NCBI GenBank assembly: GCA_963556145.1
Contig: OY744466.1
Span: 806,001-870,000 of the forward strand
Origin: Hygrocybe punicea
Lineage: Eukaryota; Basidiomycota; Agaricomycetes; Agaricales; Hygrophoraceae
Reading direction: 5' to 3'
DNA length: 64,000 bases
Part shown: positions 23,401 to 35,024 of the stretch, one piece after another
Layout: each line of letters opens with the position of its first letter
Numbering within the stretch: position 1 is the stretch's first letter
Translations under genes and position numbers: made by a program
Notes under the pieces: generated by a model
The model's input: only the letters and a program-made list of their open reading frames with translations
Told to the model about the DNA's origin: nothing
The model's database searches: none

Positions 23401-25159
23401 ATGGCGTCTTCCAGTACCCCCTCTAGGTCAATTCAATCGTCAGACATAGCCGCAGTAAGTACACAGAGATGGCCATCTTTCTCCGTTACTGACTCACCTT
23501 CACATAGATACATCCCCATACGCCGTTCAGCTATTCTGAATGGCTCGATGTGAGAACTCCACACCAGTACAATGTTATAGGCTAATCATTCTGGATTAGG
23601 GTCTTCAAGAGGCCGGAAACCTGAACCCGGCTGATGTACAACGTTTACAAGAACTTAGCGACCCGAAATCCAACGCTTCGCTGGTAAGTTATGTGATTGA
23701 TGAATTGAATCACTGAAAAACTTGTTTGTAGCTTTCCGGGCCTGAAACAGACGATGAACTACTCTCGGAGGCGGATTTATTGGCGCGTAAGTGTGGTTCC
23801 CCAATAATTGACAACATCCCAACGGATTCTTTCCTAGTTGTCGACCAACTGTTTCGGACTGAAGCGTTCGCTTCCGAAGACAATTCCTCTGCCCGCCACA
23901 CGAAGTCCATAAGCCCCACGCCCCAAGCGATCGCAACGCCTCCGGGGCCACCAACCATCGCGATTGGCCTGCCAGCGCCGGTCTTCCAAGATATCTTTTA
24001 TAAAGGTAAGTTCAGTCTTATATGTAATAATTCCATGCCCGATTTCTTCTGTTAGGTTATCGGCTTACAGTAGTAAGTGGCCTCATTTTATTAAATATAC
24101 AAGTTGACGATTGGTACTGATAGCCGCAATATGGCAACCTGGCCATCCCTAACCCACCATCCACCGTTACCGCAATTCCTGTCTCGACTATGGCTCTTCT
24201 TGTCAAGGTTTCCCCTGAATGGGGGTCTCTCAGCGCCGTCGGTGAACATTACTACTGGTACAGGGCTCCACGTCAAACATGGTGGGTTGATGAAGCTGCA
24301 CGGGAATCTGATGCCCGCCAGGAGATATACGTTGGCGGCCTATTCAAACGTTGTGAAATGGGTCCGTATTGGCAGCCGCCTTGCTGTAAGTGACTTGAGT
24401 TTAATTTTCTTCGCTGTTCAATATTTTGTAGATGCGCGAGACCCCTTAAATGGGGCGCTCCTGGACCTCGGCTCGATCGAAAACCCTCCGGCGGTAATCA
24501 TACAACATGTAAGTACCCCCTGCCGTGTTTCCCCTGTTAACCTCATTTTGTCCTAGATAACGAGCCAGTACAACAAAATCCATACATGGTATACGCAAGC
24601 CATCATTCGGCATGTCTACGCACGCGTGGAAAGTGGAACTTATGGCGTACTGGATGTTCTATACAACTTACTCGACCAGGACCAAATATTCGATTTCCCC
24701 CTCGCATTTGTACGTCGTCACTGCTTTCATTGTATTACGTTCTCTGATTTTTTATATACCACTAGCCTTCAGATCCCCGTGTACTGTTCGGGAGCCGCAT
24801 CATTTTTGATATACTGACTCGAGTCCTTCTCGGCACGAAAAGATTCTCTATCACAAACCATTGGCAAGGACTCTCCTTACCACAACCTATTGTGCCGTTC
24901 CCAACTGTTGCCTTGGCGGCAGCTTACGTGAGTAATGGCGAGATTATCTATAAAATACTGACCTCTATTCCCTTCTCGATAGGCGGTTTATTGTGTTCGA
25001 TGATGGAAATTCGGCAGCGCAGAAACATTTGAAGTGCGCAACTACCAAGGCGTATATGAGAGGGCAATGAAGATATTGGTAAACATGCAGCAGTCGGATC
25101 CGGCCTTATGGGCCCTTTACCTCCAACTCGAAAATAGCTGGATTTCTCATGCACGCTAA
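23401..25159 (+). pseudogene. DUF6532-like protein, 11 exons, one in-frame TGA
   Basis: Exons are 23401-23454, 23508-23549, 23600-23683, 23732-23786, 23838-24005, 24056-24072, 24124-24385, 24432-24508, 24557-24709, 24766-24927 and 24983-25159. All junctions have GT and AG and keep phase over 417 codons. The N-terminal half is Ser/Pro-rich and disordered. The C-terminal half (YNKIHTWYTQAIIRHVYARV, FGSRIIFDIL, PIVPFPTVALAAAY, YQGVYERAMKIL) resembles the Agaricomycete-specific DUF6532 domain, whose function is unknown. TGA at 25001-25003 sits directly before a Trp near the end, at about residue 365 of 416. It would remove the last 50 residues, which belong to the conserved domain. The family name is from memory of the pattern and less sure than the gene model. 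Confidence 0.65.
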
Positions 25160-25601
25160 TACGTTTGTCTAGCCTTGTATAGTTAACATTTCACAATATG
25201 TATGGTTTCCAATATACTTGTACAATAGAGAATTGTGCGTTGAAAAGTGACACTAGTACTCGCTGACCTCCTGTTACCTTGTCCGTTCAGCATTGCAAAC
25301 AAAGCCAATGGTAAGTCAAAAGGTTATGCCCAATCCCTTTTCCTTGCTCGCGATCATCTTCCTAACCACAATATCTGCAATGTAGCACTCCCATGTCCAG
25401 ACCAAAGGACTCAACGTGTTGTCTGTCCTCGTCGACCTTTTCATTCACCGCCCTCATCATCGTCATTGGGAACTACACCTACTCCATCGGCCGTTTAACC
25501 GAGATGTGTATCCCTTGCTCTACCTTCTTCCCCATGATTGGTTCCAGCTTGGAGTTTCTGAGATGATACTGGGATCTAGTCCCACGTTCAAGTTGCAAAG
25601 A

Positions 25602-25910
25602 TGTCCGGTCTGACGCCTGAAAAGAGGGGCAAGATATGAAAAATTGCCAACAACAACGGTGACTGTGACGATCCCGCGCTATGCCAAGAAAAGAAGCGAA
25701 GGAAGAAATGGACAATTCAGGAGACTCAAATGCTGGTTGACGGATGTAATGTTGTGAGTAATACAGTGCTTCAACTTGAACGCAAAGCCTAACCCATCTC
25801 TAACTCTATTGCTTTCAGCATGGCGTCGGCAAATATACTCAGTGACACAAGTCTGAAATTTGATAATGGTTCGCCTGCTTCCGAATCTAGTGGAACCAGA
25901 CTCTCAACAT
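25602..25910 (+). pseudogene. Myb/telobox-like DNA-binding remnant
   Basis: After a basic stretch the frame reads KKWTIQETQMLVDGCN, then a GTGAGT intron, then HGVGK followed by a frameshift and LSDTSLKFDN. This follows the telobox Myb pattern (KKWT.EE...LVDGC...GVGNW..IL). The tryptophan region and the VDLKDR block are lost, and a TGA interrupts near 25638. Such proteins bind telomere-like repeats. Here only a remnant remains, lying between the DUF6532-like and DUF6698-like genes. Confidence 0.5.
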
Positions 25911-26079
25911 CAGGTCTAGTGCTCGTTTTATTGACAAAGCATTCGGTTTGGTACCGCTAACCTCATCTTAATCTTGTGTCACAGCGTACCGCTATGCATT
26001 ACGCCGTATGCAACTATTGTACGACAGTCCCTGTGTCCCTTTCTGGACTCGCAAAAAAGTCAACCGTACACCAATTTTT

Positions 26080-26592
26080 TTAGTTACTGGTCGTATCAGA
26101 ATCCGTCTCCCATTCAAACCCATCCTCGGTAGCCAACTCATTGGCAATCAAATCACGTCTGCAATTTATATCTTCCAAGAACAGAGAGTCATTTCGTATA
26201 TCTATCTTTGACTTGTTGTACTCACGTGCTGAAGAAGTGACCGTCTTGGCATACCGCAATGCCCCAAAGACGCTTGGATCGAAGCGGATCGGCGGTGAGA
26301 GAAATGGGGGACAAGGGCGTCCATAGTACTCTGGAGGCGTCTGGGGCCAAAATCCGGGAGGAAGGTGTGGCACTTGATATGGAGCCGGAGGGCCATAACG
26401 GGGAGGCTGAGGTTTGCCAACAAATTGCTTGACAGGATATTCCGGCTTCCAATCAGGCCCATAAAAGTGGGCCGCAAGGTGTGCAAGGCATCCTTCAGGG
26501 TCGTAGCCAAACAAGTTATAATTGGCGCAAGTATCACTGGGCTTCCGTTGCATTGCTCGTGTCACTGCAGGTTTTTGATGGGGATGGTTCAT
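26080..26592 (-). CDS. Proline-rich hypothetical protein
   Basis: A single open frame of 170 codons starts at 26592 and ends at 26080. The middle is Pro/Tyr/Phe-rich (PPRYGPPAPYQVPHLPPGFW) and the C-terminus is acidic. The frame lacks simple repeats and has balanced codon use, so it is more believable than the surrounding short frames. No domain is recognised. The neighbouring DUF6698-like gene is transcribed away from it, leaving about 200 bp between the starts. Confidence 0.4.
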   Translation of the reverse strand: MNHPHQKPAVTRAMQRKPSDTCANYNLFGYDPEGCLAHLAAHFYGPDWKPEYPVKQFVGKPQPPRYGPPAPYQVPHLPPGFWPQTPPEYYGRPCPPFLSPPIRFDPSVFGALRYAKTVTSSAREYNKSKIDIRNDSLFLEDINCRRDLIANELATEDGFEWETDSDTTSN

Positions 26593-26787
26593 GACTCATG
26601 CCTTTCTCATACTAGCTTGGTACGCGAAGGCACGTCTCTCACATTTGATACTCCGCTCATATTAAACCCATCAAATGCCATTGTAGCCTTGCTCTTGCAG
26701 CGCAGATATTCCTTTGCCGCATTTAGTAATCGTCTTCAACTTCTCAGCGCAACTTTAAACTCCGTTCCCAGCAAGCATTAAAGCGTC

Positions 26788-28276
26788 ATGTTCAAGTTCG
26801 ACCTTCACATCACTCCTTCCTTTACTTCTACAACAATGTCTCGGGAATCTACCCCAGTTACTGGACGACGACCCCGCGATGATGCCTTACAGCAAGGAGC
26901 TCGAAAAAAGTCGTATGTCTCCAACAGCTTCCAGCGTTGCAGTCTACCTGTTTATTTCCCATCACCAGGACACTCACCGATCCCCTCGTTCATTGTGGCC
27001 ATCATTTTGGATGTGTAGTATACGCTTTCTGCAACATCAAAGTTCTTCTCACCAATGGCTTGGAACATGTCGCCGACAACGAGGAAATCAACATAGAATT
27101 ACTGTCCACTAAGTATGACCATTTATCTGCCATTGGATTAACCAATATTGGTGCCAATGACCTAGGGAGCGTCGTGAGCAAGCTATCTTCCAGGAACTAC
27201 TCAACGTTTGCCACGGCCTTCAAGACAGGCTGCTCAATGCCTCCCCGGAGGAGGTTGTGTTGATGGCTGAACTGGTAAGATGACGATGTGAATTAATTTG
27301 TTGTTCACTCTGTAAATTTCATTCCATAGGTACAAAAGGGAATGAATGGATCCCGAGCTGATGATACGAAAGGGATGAAAAGTGCTATAGTCGATTGGAT
27401 AACCCCCAAGGGCCAAACTCTCACCCCCCCTCTTAGTCGTAAAATCAAGAACGATCGCGGCTATCATCACGAGCGAACAGGTGCATTGCTATGTCCAGCT
27501 GGCGTTGATTGGTCTGTACCGATGTAGGTGTTCCAAACCATTGTGGAAATTGGATTGTGCTCACCGGTCACTTTATAGGACCAGGGAAAAGCTTCGCAGC
27601 GGTGAGATGCATGTGCGAGGAGATCAATGGCCTCTCTTCCTTTATGCCGACCTCACATATGACCCGGAAGATCCCTGGAACGGCCTCTTGAGAAGTCAAC
27701 TCTTAGTATCAGTGTGTCAGAATTGTTTAATGCAGCACCATGACATTGACTTCGGATTTTGAAGGCCTACAAACATGTCTTCACCTCTCCCAGCTCTGTC
27801 GATGAGGATGAGCCGAGAGCAACTAAGTCTGGTAACGCACGTATCCATGGCATGACGTTCGTCACCAAAGCCTCGTTAGTATATATTGCTACACAAGTAG
27901 GTCTTGAGGTTGATCACAATTGCTTCACTGATGACTTCCGCAGGTTCGCTTTGCACTTTGCTCCACCAACACATTCTCTCGCACCGATTCCGTCACCGAC
28001 TTGGAAAACTTTTATAACAGTCTGTTGGATTTACTGGATGATATAGAGGAGAACGAAGAAGTTCAAGCGCTTCTTGAATGGTGGAACAGGTGAGAATAGC
28101 ATTGGATACTGGAGTCTGCATACTAATACATCGATAGACAAATCTTTCCTCACTCGGTCGCCGAGTCCAGAAATCCTATTGAAGGCAGTGCACTGGCTCG
28201 TATCAAGCAGAAGCGGCAGGCCCAAAAGCAGGCTCAATTGGGGAATGGTGACTGTAATCATAATGACGCGCAGTGA
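26788..28276 (+). CDS. DUF6698-like protein, intact, 8 exons
   Basis: Exons are 26788-26909, 26969-27112, 27166-27274, 27330-27523, 27579-27711, 27765-27896, 27944-28089 and 28138-28276. All joins keep phase, giving 372 residues (356 if the in-frame ATG at 26836 is used; the motif after it, MSRESTPVTGRR, looks like a normal start). Recognisable blocks are DPLVHCGHHFG, DWITPKGQTLTPPLSR, GALLCPAG, REKLRSGEM, DQWPLFLY, DPEDPWNGLLRS, SGNARIHGM, FYNSLLDLLDD and LLEWWNRQIFP. I know these from an Agaricomycete-restricted, often multicopy family annotated as DUF6698, function unknown. No stop or frameshift is seen, so it may be expressed. It ends in TGA, which shows TGA works as a stop here if the gene is real. 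Confidence 0.75.
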
Positions 28277-28869
28277 TATTGTCAGTAATTCAAATCGAAG
28301 AAATGTTCATTTTGTGTCCCAAGTGATTCCTTGTGTGCTAATAAGTCTGAGCTTGTCAACTAGTAACTAGTTGTTGATTCAGTATCAGCAGTTTGTTGTT
28401 AAATATTGTCGGAGCCATCCATTGACCAGATGATGTTGTTTGATAAGGCCTTGTAAATTAAGACAAGTCCGCCATAAATTCATCCACCTGTTGTACATTA
28501 CCATGAAATAGCAGAAAGTTGTTATATTGTCCATAACCCCAACCATGAGCTGCGAATATCTAAATGACTTAGTTGCTGTCATGATAGAAAGAGCAGACTG
28601 AGAAATATACAGGAATGTCAGGCTGATTAATATGTGATAATTTCATCTTTATAACCATGAAATATATATGTTGGCCTAAATTTATCATTATGATCTTCAG
28701 GGGGCATACTGATAAGCCTTCCACATGAGATTCCAGGCTGATTAAAATGCTGTGATTTCATCTTCATAACCATGAAATATATAGCTTTGGCTGGATGTCT
28801 ATCATAATTATATATATGTTGTAGATTTCATATCAGATACCACCTTATATAGCTATCTCATTCCCACAA
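28277..28869. repeat. Intergenic with a pair of about 60-bp direct repeats
   Basis: Segments 28617-28675 and 28729-28790 align (CAGGCTGATTAA, then TTTCATCTT.ATAACCATGAAATATAT). No gene is seen in the rest of the interval. Confidence 0.55.
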
Positions 28870-29005
28870 CGATTTCCTGATGGTTGGCTATAGCTGACCA
28901 TAGCCGGCTATGCATGACTAGCGGCTCCGACTAAGGAAAATTAAGAAATTAGCTTAGCCTTAGCTGAAGCTAACTTGGCTGGCCTGCAGCTAGCTTGGCC
29001 ATGGC
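28870..29005. repeat. AGCTAAGC-rich dispersed repeat, copy C
   Basis: It is rich in TAGCT words and ends GGCAACACTA, the same terminus as copy B (8289) in inverse orientation. It is more diverged than copies A and B. Confidence 0.5.
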
Positions 29006-29009
29006 AACA

Positions 29010-29690
29010 CTAACTCTCCAACCAAGGAGGCACAGGACCGACAGGTCGTTCGGGTGTACACATTATCGTAATCTTGCAAATGTTACGAATGCGAGAACCT
29101 GTCCAATTGAGGTTGTTCGTGGTATCTCTTGAACGAATAGTAGGTGAAACAGAATCTGGCAGTACTCTAACGTCCTGAGTCGGGTGCTGACTAGGGACGA
29201 TGGGCATTTCAGTTGCAGATGAAGTTGAAGTTGTCTTTGGGTCTGGTGAAGGCATGTAAGAAGGCTGCAAGCAGTGAGACAATATTAATGTGAAATGAAA
29301 TGCACCCATTATGTAATAGTCTGCAGTGAACTTCGAACACTATCAGGATAATGTATGGGTACAGAGACAGGAGACGGCTGGAATCCTTGATCCTGAGCCA
29401 ATCTCAGGTTGACTGGTTGGTCACATGACAAAATTCTCTGGCACACAGAATAATAAGATGCCAACTGTTTGTTCTGCAATCCTGCAGTTCTGAATTAAAT
29501 TTCTCAAAGGCAGGGTGTTACGGTCAATAAATGATACTGAGGAAGAAATGAAATATTAACGGTGACATACATGGACTCCGCTGGCACAGTCACATAATAG
29601 GACACACAGCTGTAACACTTTGAACGCCTCAATACCCAAGGTAGAGACGGACATATTCATAATTGTGGGAGCATATTGAAAGTAGAAAAA
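29010..29690 (-). other. Possible C-terminal exons of the neighbouring dioxygenase-like gene
   Basis: Between about 29309 and 29010 a minus-strand frame encodes a Ser/Thr/Pro-rich stretch, and 29320-29470 another (KILSCDQPVNLRLAQDQG). Both could be disordered tail exons of the gene starting at 31088, but nothing conserved is recognised. Confidence 0.25.
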
Positions 29691-31088
29691 AAGATGCTAT
29701 GGAATAATTCAAGGGCAGCTCATCCCAAACTCATCCCAAAGTGACTGGTGCGTAAAATAAACCACAGAAACTCGTTGCCCCCTCCCAGACCTCAACCTCA
29801 TAAGAAAGAATGTGTCTACGAATGTAAACTATCACTCCAGGCTCGTATGCCAGCCTGAGGTTTAATCGCAGGATCCACATATATCCTTTTTTGCACTGAC
29901 CTAGAACCATCAGGGGAACCCAGGCTCTTTCAGGATCAGTGGTGTCCGCCTGCAAGCAGGTTTGCCTGTTGAACATGATCACCATACCCTCCATCAATGA
30001 GGGTTAATTGAATCCAGAGCTTGAGCGAAAGCATATTTCTCGTGAACTGCCTTTCTCAATTTTGTCAAGGCTTCGTACTGAGGTAGATCGAGATGCTTGA
30101 GAATGGCATTGAGTCTATGCGATGCCAAACAGAAAGCGCGCTTGAGGGTCATGGCCAGTGAAAACTGTTTCCCACTCTTGATCATGTCCCTGGATGTGAC
30201 GATAGGTTCATGCTATGCGATGTACATCATTAAATTCAGCGTAACCTCAGTCTTCTCAACGATCTCACCTTGTGCCCAATTCCATGCCAACCTGAGACCA
30301 ACTTGACGATTCCAGTCATTTCACCCTTTTTTTTGATATATGAATCTTTTTTATCGCGCTTGTTCTTGTCAGCTGTGTTTTTAGGTATTTTCGGATCCAC
30401 CGCTCTTCCAAACTGTTCCACCACCTGGTATAAGAATTCCTGGGTGACGTTGAAAAAGATAGGTGTTACTGATCAATTTGCTGACTTACATGGCTGCGTT
30501 TCCCCAACCCTTCAGGCAAGTGCAGCACTATGGCTTGTCCATCTGCACTCTTAGCAATTCATGGTTGGTTATCTAACCACTCACGTAAAGGCTCAGGATG
30601 TATTCCGGCATCTGTAAGAGGCACCGAGAAGCTATCAGAAGGAGAAAGGACCGCCTTCTCAAAATCAAATGACTGGAAGGTGACTAAAGTTCCTGTTCAA
30701 CCTAAATATACGAGCTATATGTAACCTAGCTCACCTGAGTTGTCGCTGGCCTTTCTCACAAGGTTCTTCATCTCTCGCTCTAAGCTTTTGCTGAGCTTGT
30801 GTTCCATACCCTCATTACTGCGATTACCGTGAACCTGGCTAGAATCAAACATTTTATGCTGAAAAAATGGTACTATAACCAGCCTTCTTACTTTCTATTA
30901 CAACGGGCTCTTTTTTTTGGTGGTTCCCCCCTAGCCTCCTCCTCCTCTCCCTCTGTCAAATTGTCATCCGCAAGATTCTGGGTACCAAACATATTGATTC
31001 TGGTCTCATCCCACTCCATCAACTGGGACATATCATAAGTATCACAGTCAGCACTAGCCCCACCAGCTTCAGAGTCTAACTCCTCCAT
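29691..31088 (-). pseudogene. TET/JBP-like 2-oxoglutarate dioxygenase, decayed
   Basis: The start at 31088 gives an acidic N-terminus ending in a basic patch (PPKKRARCNRK). Exons follow with good GT/AG sites (LSKSLEREMKNLVRKAS, IHPEPLREWLDNQ, ADGQAIVLHLPEGLGK, LVSGWHGIGHK). The last conserved part, NRQT..QADTTDPERAW, then LNLRLAYEPGVIVYIRRHILSY, resembles the double-stranded beta-helix of basidiomycete TET/JBP proteins, which oxidise methylated bases in DNA and are often linked to KDZ transposons. The first iron ligand (His of HxD) appears as Gln and the second His as Tyr, and stops occur between blocks. The copy is therefore inactive. The assignment rests on these motifs only. Confidence 0.5.
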
Positions 31089-32721
31089 ATGCTGCCAAAA
31101 CCGATGAAGAGTGTGGTAATTGGCTTATTGGGAAAATTAGGCATGGTGGAGAAGAAAAAGTTATCAAGTCAAACAGGTACAAAATTAGGCTCGGCACTTT
31201 GGGATCATCTGACAGATCATGTGACTTAGTCTGCGCTGTTGCATCACGTGCCATTGATTGGTTTGTACAGATATATAGATAGCTCAATCGTGGCTCCCTT
31301 CTGCTTTTTTATACCCACCCACTGTGTCCAATGTGGACTGTGTGGTGGAAGCATTTTTAACCTGTGCATGATGCATGTTTGTGGTTTACAACTCATACTA
31401 ATGGACCTTCGCCTACAGCCTGAGCACCATGGCAACAACCTGAGGGATGATAACGACATCAACGACAGAGTGGATGGCGACCAGGATGGTGGGAACGCAA
31501 GTGAGTCCCCCCCTCTTAACTTCCATTCTCCCTATTCATTGGTGTTCTATGTTATCCCACCACCCCTCCCTCCCTCCTCCAATGCAACGAAGGCGACAAA
31601 CTGGGGGAAGACAGGTGCATCACCATCCAACCATTAAATTCCACCTTGCACACAACTGTTGCTGTGTCAATTGACTGGCGCAGGATGTTGTGAGGTCGAA
31701 CAGTGGTTGGTGGGTGGTGTTTGCCCCATGCCCACTGGTCACGACCAAAGCGGCATACTAGTAGATGATGAGCAACATGAAAATGGCTAGCAAGGAATAC
31801 TTAGATTTGTTCTAATCTTCTCCTTTTGAAATTATATATATGATTACAATGGATATAGTACTGGTAGTGGCACTGTTTGAACTTTACTAGGAAAGTGCAC
31901 ACAAATACAAAATCTTTAGTAACCCCAGCTCAGCGCTCAGCATTGACAGATTCTTCATCAATTTACATCCCTGGAACAGGCGACAAATTTGAAAGCGATG
32001 GATCGACTGGACAAATAATAAGTAAAGCCCTTCAGGATAATAATGGAATTAGTACTACCTTTTGTTTTTGGTGGTGGAAGCCCAAGCCAAAAAGGTATTT
32101 GCAAGAGTCTGCCTGTACCCAGAAAACATTGGACCAGATTCTGAACGACTCCTGATGTGCTCCAACATTTGTGATAGACCGCAGTACCAACCCGAGATGG
32201 ATTCTAACATTGACTCAAAAGTCAATGTGGAATCATGAACCCCAGTTTCAGTATATTGGCATAAAACCAGTGTGAACTGTTATAAAATTTGGTATTATAT
32301 ATTTAGTTAGGGTGGTGTACTTACCATGACACCAGTGGTAATAAATCCCATTTCCGACACAGATGTCTTCCATTGGCTATGGCCAGCCACAGAGTATGGG
32401 CCTATATAAAAACACCTAAAAAGAAACTTGGCAATGGATGGATGTTCAAAAGGACGTTGTTGGCCATCCTGATAGTACTATGTGAGTATTGATGTTGCTT
32501 GATAAATAGTAGAAAGGGGGAAAGGGGCTTACATCTTCAAGAAGATGCATGAATATGCCATCCTGCAACATAGCTAGTATGAGGACCTGGATCTGTTGTG
32601 GAGGTAGGTCTAGGTGCAAGTTGGAGTATCACTCCTCAGGTCTTGCATCTGGTGCAGCAAATAGTATTGAATGGGCAAGATCTATACTAGTACTATAGAA
32701 AAGGGAAATCTGGCCCTGGAG
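31089..32721. other. No gene supported
   Basis: Several short open frames (31239-31637, 31447-31674, 31877-32155 plus) overlap on a Pro/Ser-biased stretch, and I recognise nothing. The 31.9-32.15 kb frame has fairly natural composition but no start context or splice partners I trust. Confidence 0.35.
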
Positions 32722-33520
32722 CTAAAAAATATCAGTTAGTCTCAGATATGATGATGTAAATTTGACTCTTACATGGCTCATGATAAGGTTTGGGGTTGGA
32801 GATCCAACAGAAGTTCTCGGGTCGTTCAGAGGATGAACAGTTCCATTTACGTTGGTGTAACCTGAAATGACATTCAAGTTAGAAATCAGATGGTACGAAT
32901 ATGAAAACTTACTATTTTCCAAAGGAATTGTCAAATTCTTAGCAGCAACCAAAATAAATACATCGATCTGTTTCACCTCGTGGGAATGGCCAATGAGTGG
33001 ATTGACCGCACCTAGATAGTCGATGATTGCTATAGTGACTTGATGGATTAGTTTCGCCCAGCCCGGTGAGGTGTTTATAAAATGCTGTATGGGTGGGTCA
33101 AGTCAGTCCTGTTGTAGTAAAATGGGGAAAGTGAATTGTGGAGAGGTGAAAGAAATGGGCTGAATGGTTGGATAGGGTAAAACACGAGAATGGGACCTGG
33201 TTGATGACCGTGACAAATGACCGCTGGCACTACTGGAAGAGGCTTGGGAAAATACTCAAGAGGAACGCCTTCGTGACTGTTGACTGGTAGACGAAGCACC
33301 TGAGTTGGCTGAGGAAGAAGGTGGAGGAAGATGAATATTTGGGTTGAGCCACATTTGGGAAGGAACCAGTATTGGAGGTGGAGGGTGGGATGTTGGGAGC
33401 GACAATTGCATGTGATTGGTATCCCCAGCCATGACCATCTTTGTTGATAGGAAAATCAATGAAGACATTCAAGTTGGGAATTTGAAAAATGACTGACCTG
33501 GTTAAACCAGTTGTTACCAC
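32722..33520 (-). other. Possible unknown gene fragment, Pro/Ser-rich
   Basis: Minus-strand frames at 33520-33230, 33468-33256, 33299-33075 and 32976-32722 give a Pro/Ser-rich region followed by a more globular stretch (KQIDVFILVAAKNLTIPLEN). They may be exons of one decayed gene lying tail-to-head with the broken Spt5-like gene. No family is recognised. Confidence 0.25.
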
Positions 33521-33689
33521 TGTCAGTTGTCGTAACCTGAGAGTTTATCTCGGCACTCAATGATGAAAAGTCTAAGTCGTTGAAAGCGGTCAAGTTGGCA
33601 AGATCCATGGATCAACTGAGACGGTGTTCAAGTTCAAGTCATTACAAAATTTGCGGAGTATTATATATCTCCCCCAGGCCATGCTTCCA

Positions 33690-33907
33690 AGGACCCAGCC
33701 GGTCAGACTATGCACCAGAACATCCAAGGTTGCTTTGGTTCCTTGGATCATATTGGCTCACAAGCGCAAATGGAAAGGGCGTACCAAAGCAGCTCTGTTC
33801 AACTTGGAGGCTGTGCAAAGAGTCTTTGGTGATGATGTGGTGAAGAGGTGTGACCAGGGCTGGTTATTTAAGCACGAGCAGTACAAGCATGGTTTGCTAG
33901 AGAAGGA
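33690..33907 (+). pseudogene. Second Spt5-like gene, N-side piece
   Basis: This reads SKVALVPWIILAHKRKWKG.TKAALFNLEAVQRVFG and ends GLLEKD. It aligns with the first Spt5-like gene from VQLALVPRINY to KDGLLVRE, that is, the region just after the first KOW. Upstream NGN sequence is not found, so the 5' part is lost. The homology stops abruptly at 33907, where the inverted segment begins. Confidence 0.7.
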
Positions 33908-35024
33908 CACCTGCAGTAAGATTTCCCCAAGAGCTTGGATCCCATGCTGATCCTGGCTCTGAGTCATTGTGTGCTGAGTTAGGAGGGCATGCCAGTGGGT
34001 GAAAGCAACTGTTCCGGTGACTCTGCATTGATTTCCTTGCTTGCCCCCTCCGACTGGAGTGGTGTTCTTGGACAATGTTGCAGTGGAGGCACAGTCCATA
34101 CCGGTAGACTGCCTAGTGCTTAGAGAATGATGGTCAGAAGTTGTGGTCAGAATGGTCACGATAGTCATGTTAAACATACCATAACTCAGCAACATCTTCT
34201 ACCTGCAAATGCAACACATAATTAATGACTTTCATTCTAGTTTGAACGTCGACGAAGACCCATTCATCGACTGTCTGGGTTCCGAGGACAATGCCGTGGT
34301 GGCCTTTGGCTTCGCCCTTCTGAATTACAACCTCTATGCCTCTGTAAGGATCTGGGCCAGTAGCCATTCCAAGTCCCATAGGAGCTGTTATCCCTATCTT
34401 GGTGTCGTTGTGATCTTGTCCCTGGCAGGAGGTTGCAAGTGAGAATGTTGCGTTGTGGTCTGTAGGTTTCCAGTCAAGGTGCCTTAAATCCACTGGGAAC
34501 TGCAAAGATAAACTGTCAACAAATATTCACCACTGACAAGATTCCGAATTGACCTGCTTGCCCGACAGCTCATGCAATATGTCACCACACATCGTGTACT
34601 TGCAACTGTAAAGAACAGCGTGTTTGGAATCGATTTCGACAATGAATCCTTCTGCTCCTTTGTACTCGCCGTATACCACCTCCACGAAATCCCCAAGGCT
34701 TAGCATCTTGCGGACTTCTTGTGATTGAGCCGACAAGGTCCCAAAGGCATCAGATTCAAAAGTTATTTCACCATTTTCTAGGGTCTCAGCGAAACGACCA
34801 GTGAGCCCTTGAAATACACCAGAGGTCACACAAAGTTTGTCGCCGAGGTGCATGTCGGCATTCCAAGTGTGAATCACCACCTCGTGTCGACTTTGTTCGA
34901 AGAGACTGAGTTCATGGGGTGTGGTGTTAACTCCTTTGTCCAACAGGTCACTGAGAGAAAAATCCTGAGCCTGGCAAGTTTGCGATATCCCCCAACTTTT
35001 AGTAAATTAACTCAACCGCAGGTG
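33908..35024 (-). pseudogene. Second Spt5-like gene, middle piece, inverted
   Basis: Read on the minus strand, this segment continues the same protein. DLLDKGVNTTPHELSLF is followed by KOW-like GDKLCVTSGVFQGLTGRF and GDFVEVVYGEYKGAEGFIV. After an intron come FPVDLRHLDWKPTDH and RGIEVVIQKGEAKGHHGIV, then a Ser/Pro linker (AWDPSS) near 33960. These blocks fall in the same order as in the first Spt5-like gene, between its GLLVRE and its PENWL parts. The segment is bounded by CACCTGC (33908-33914) and GCAGGTG (35018-35024), which are reverse complements. Confidence 0.75.
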
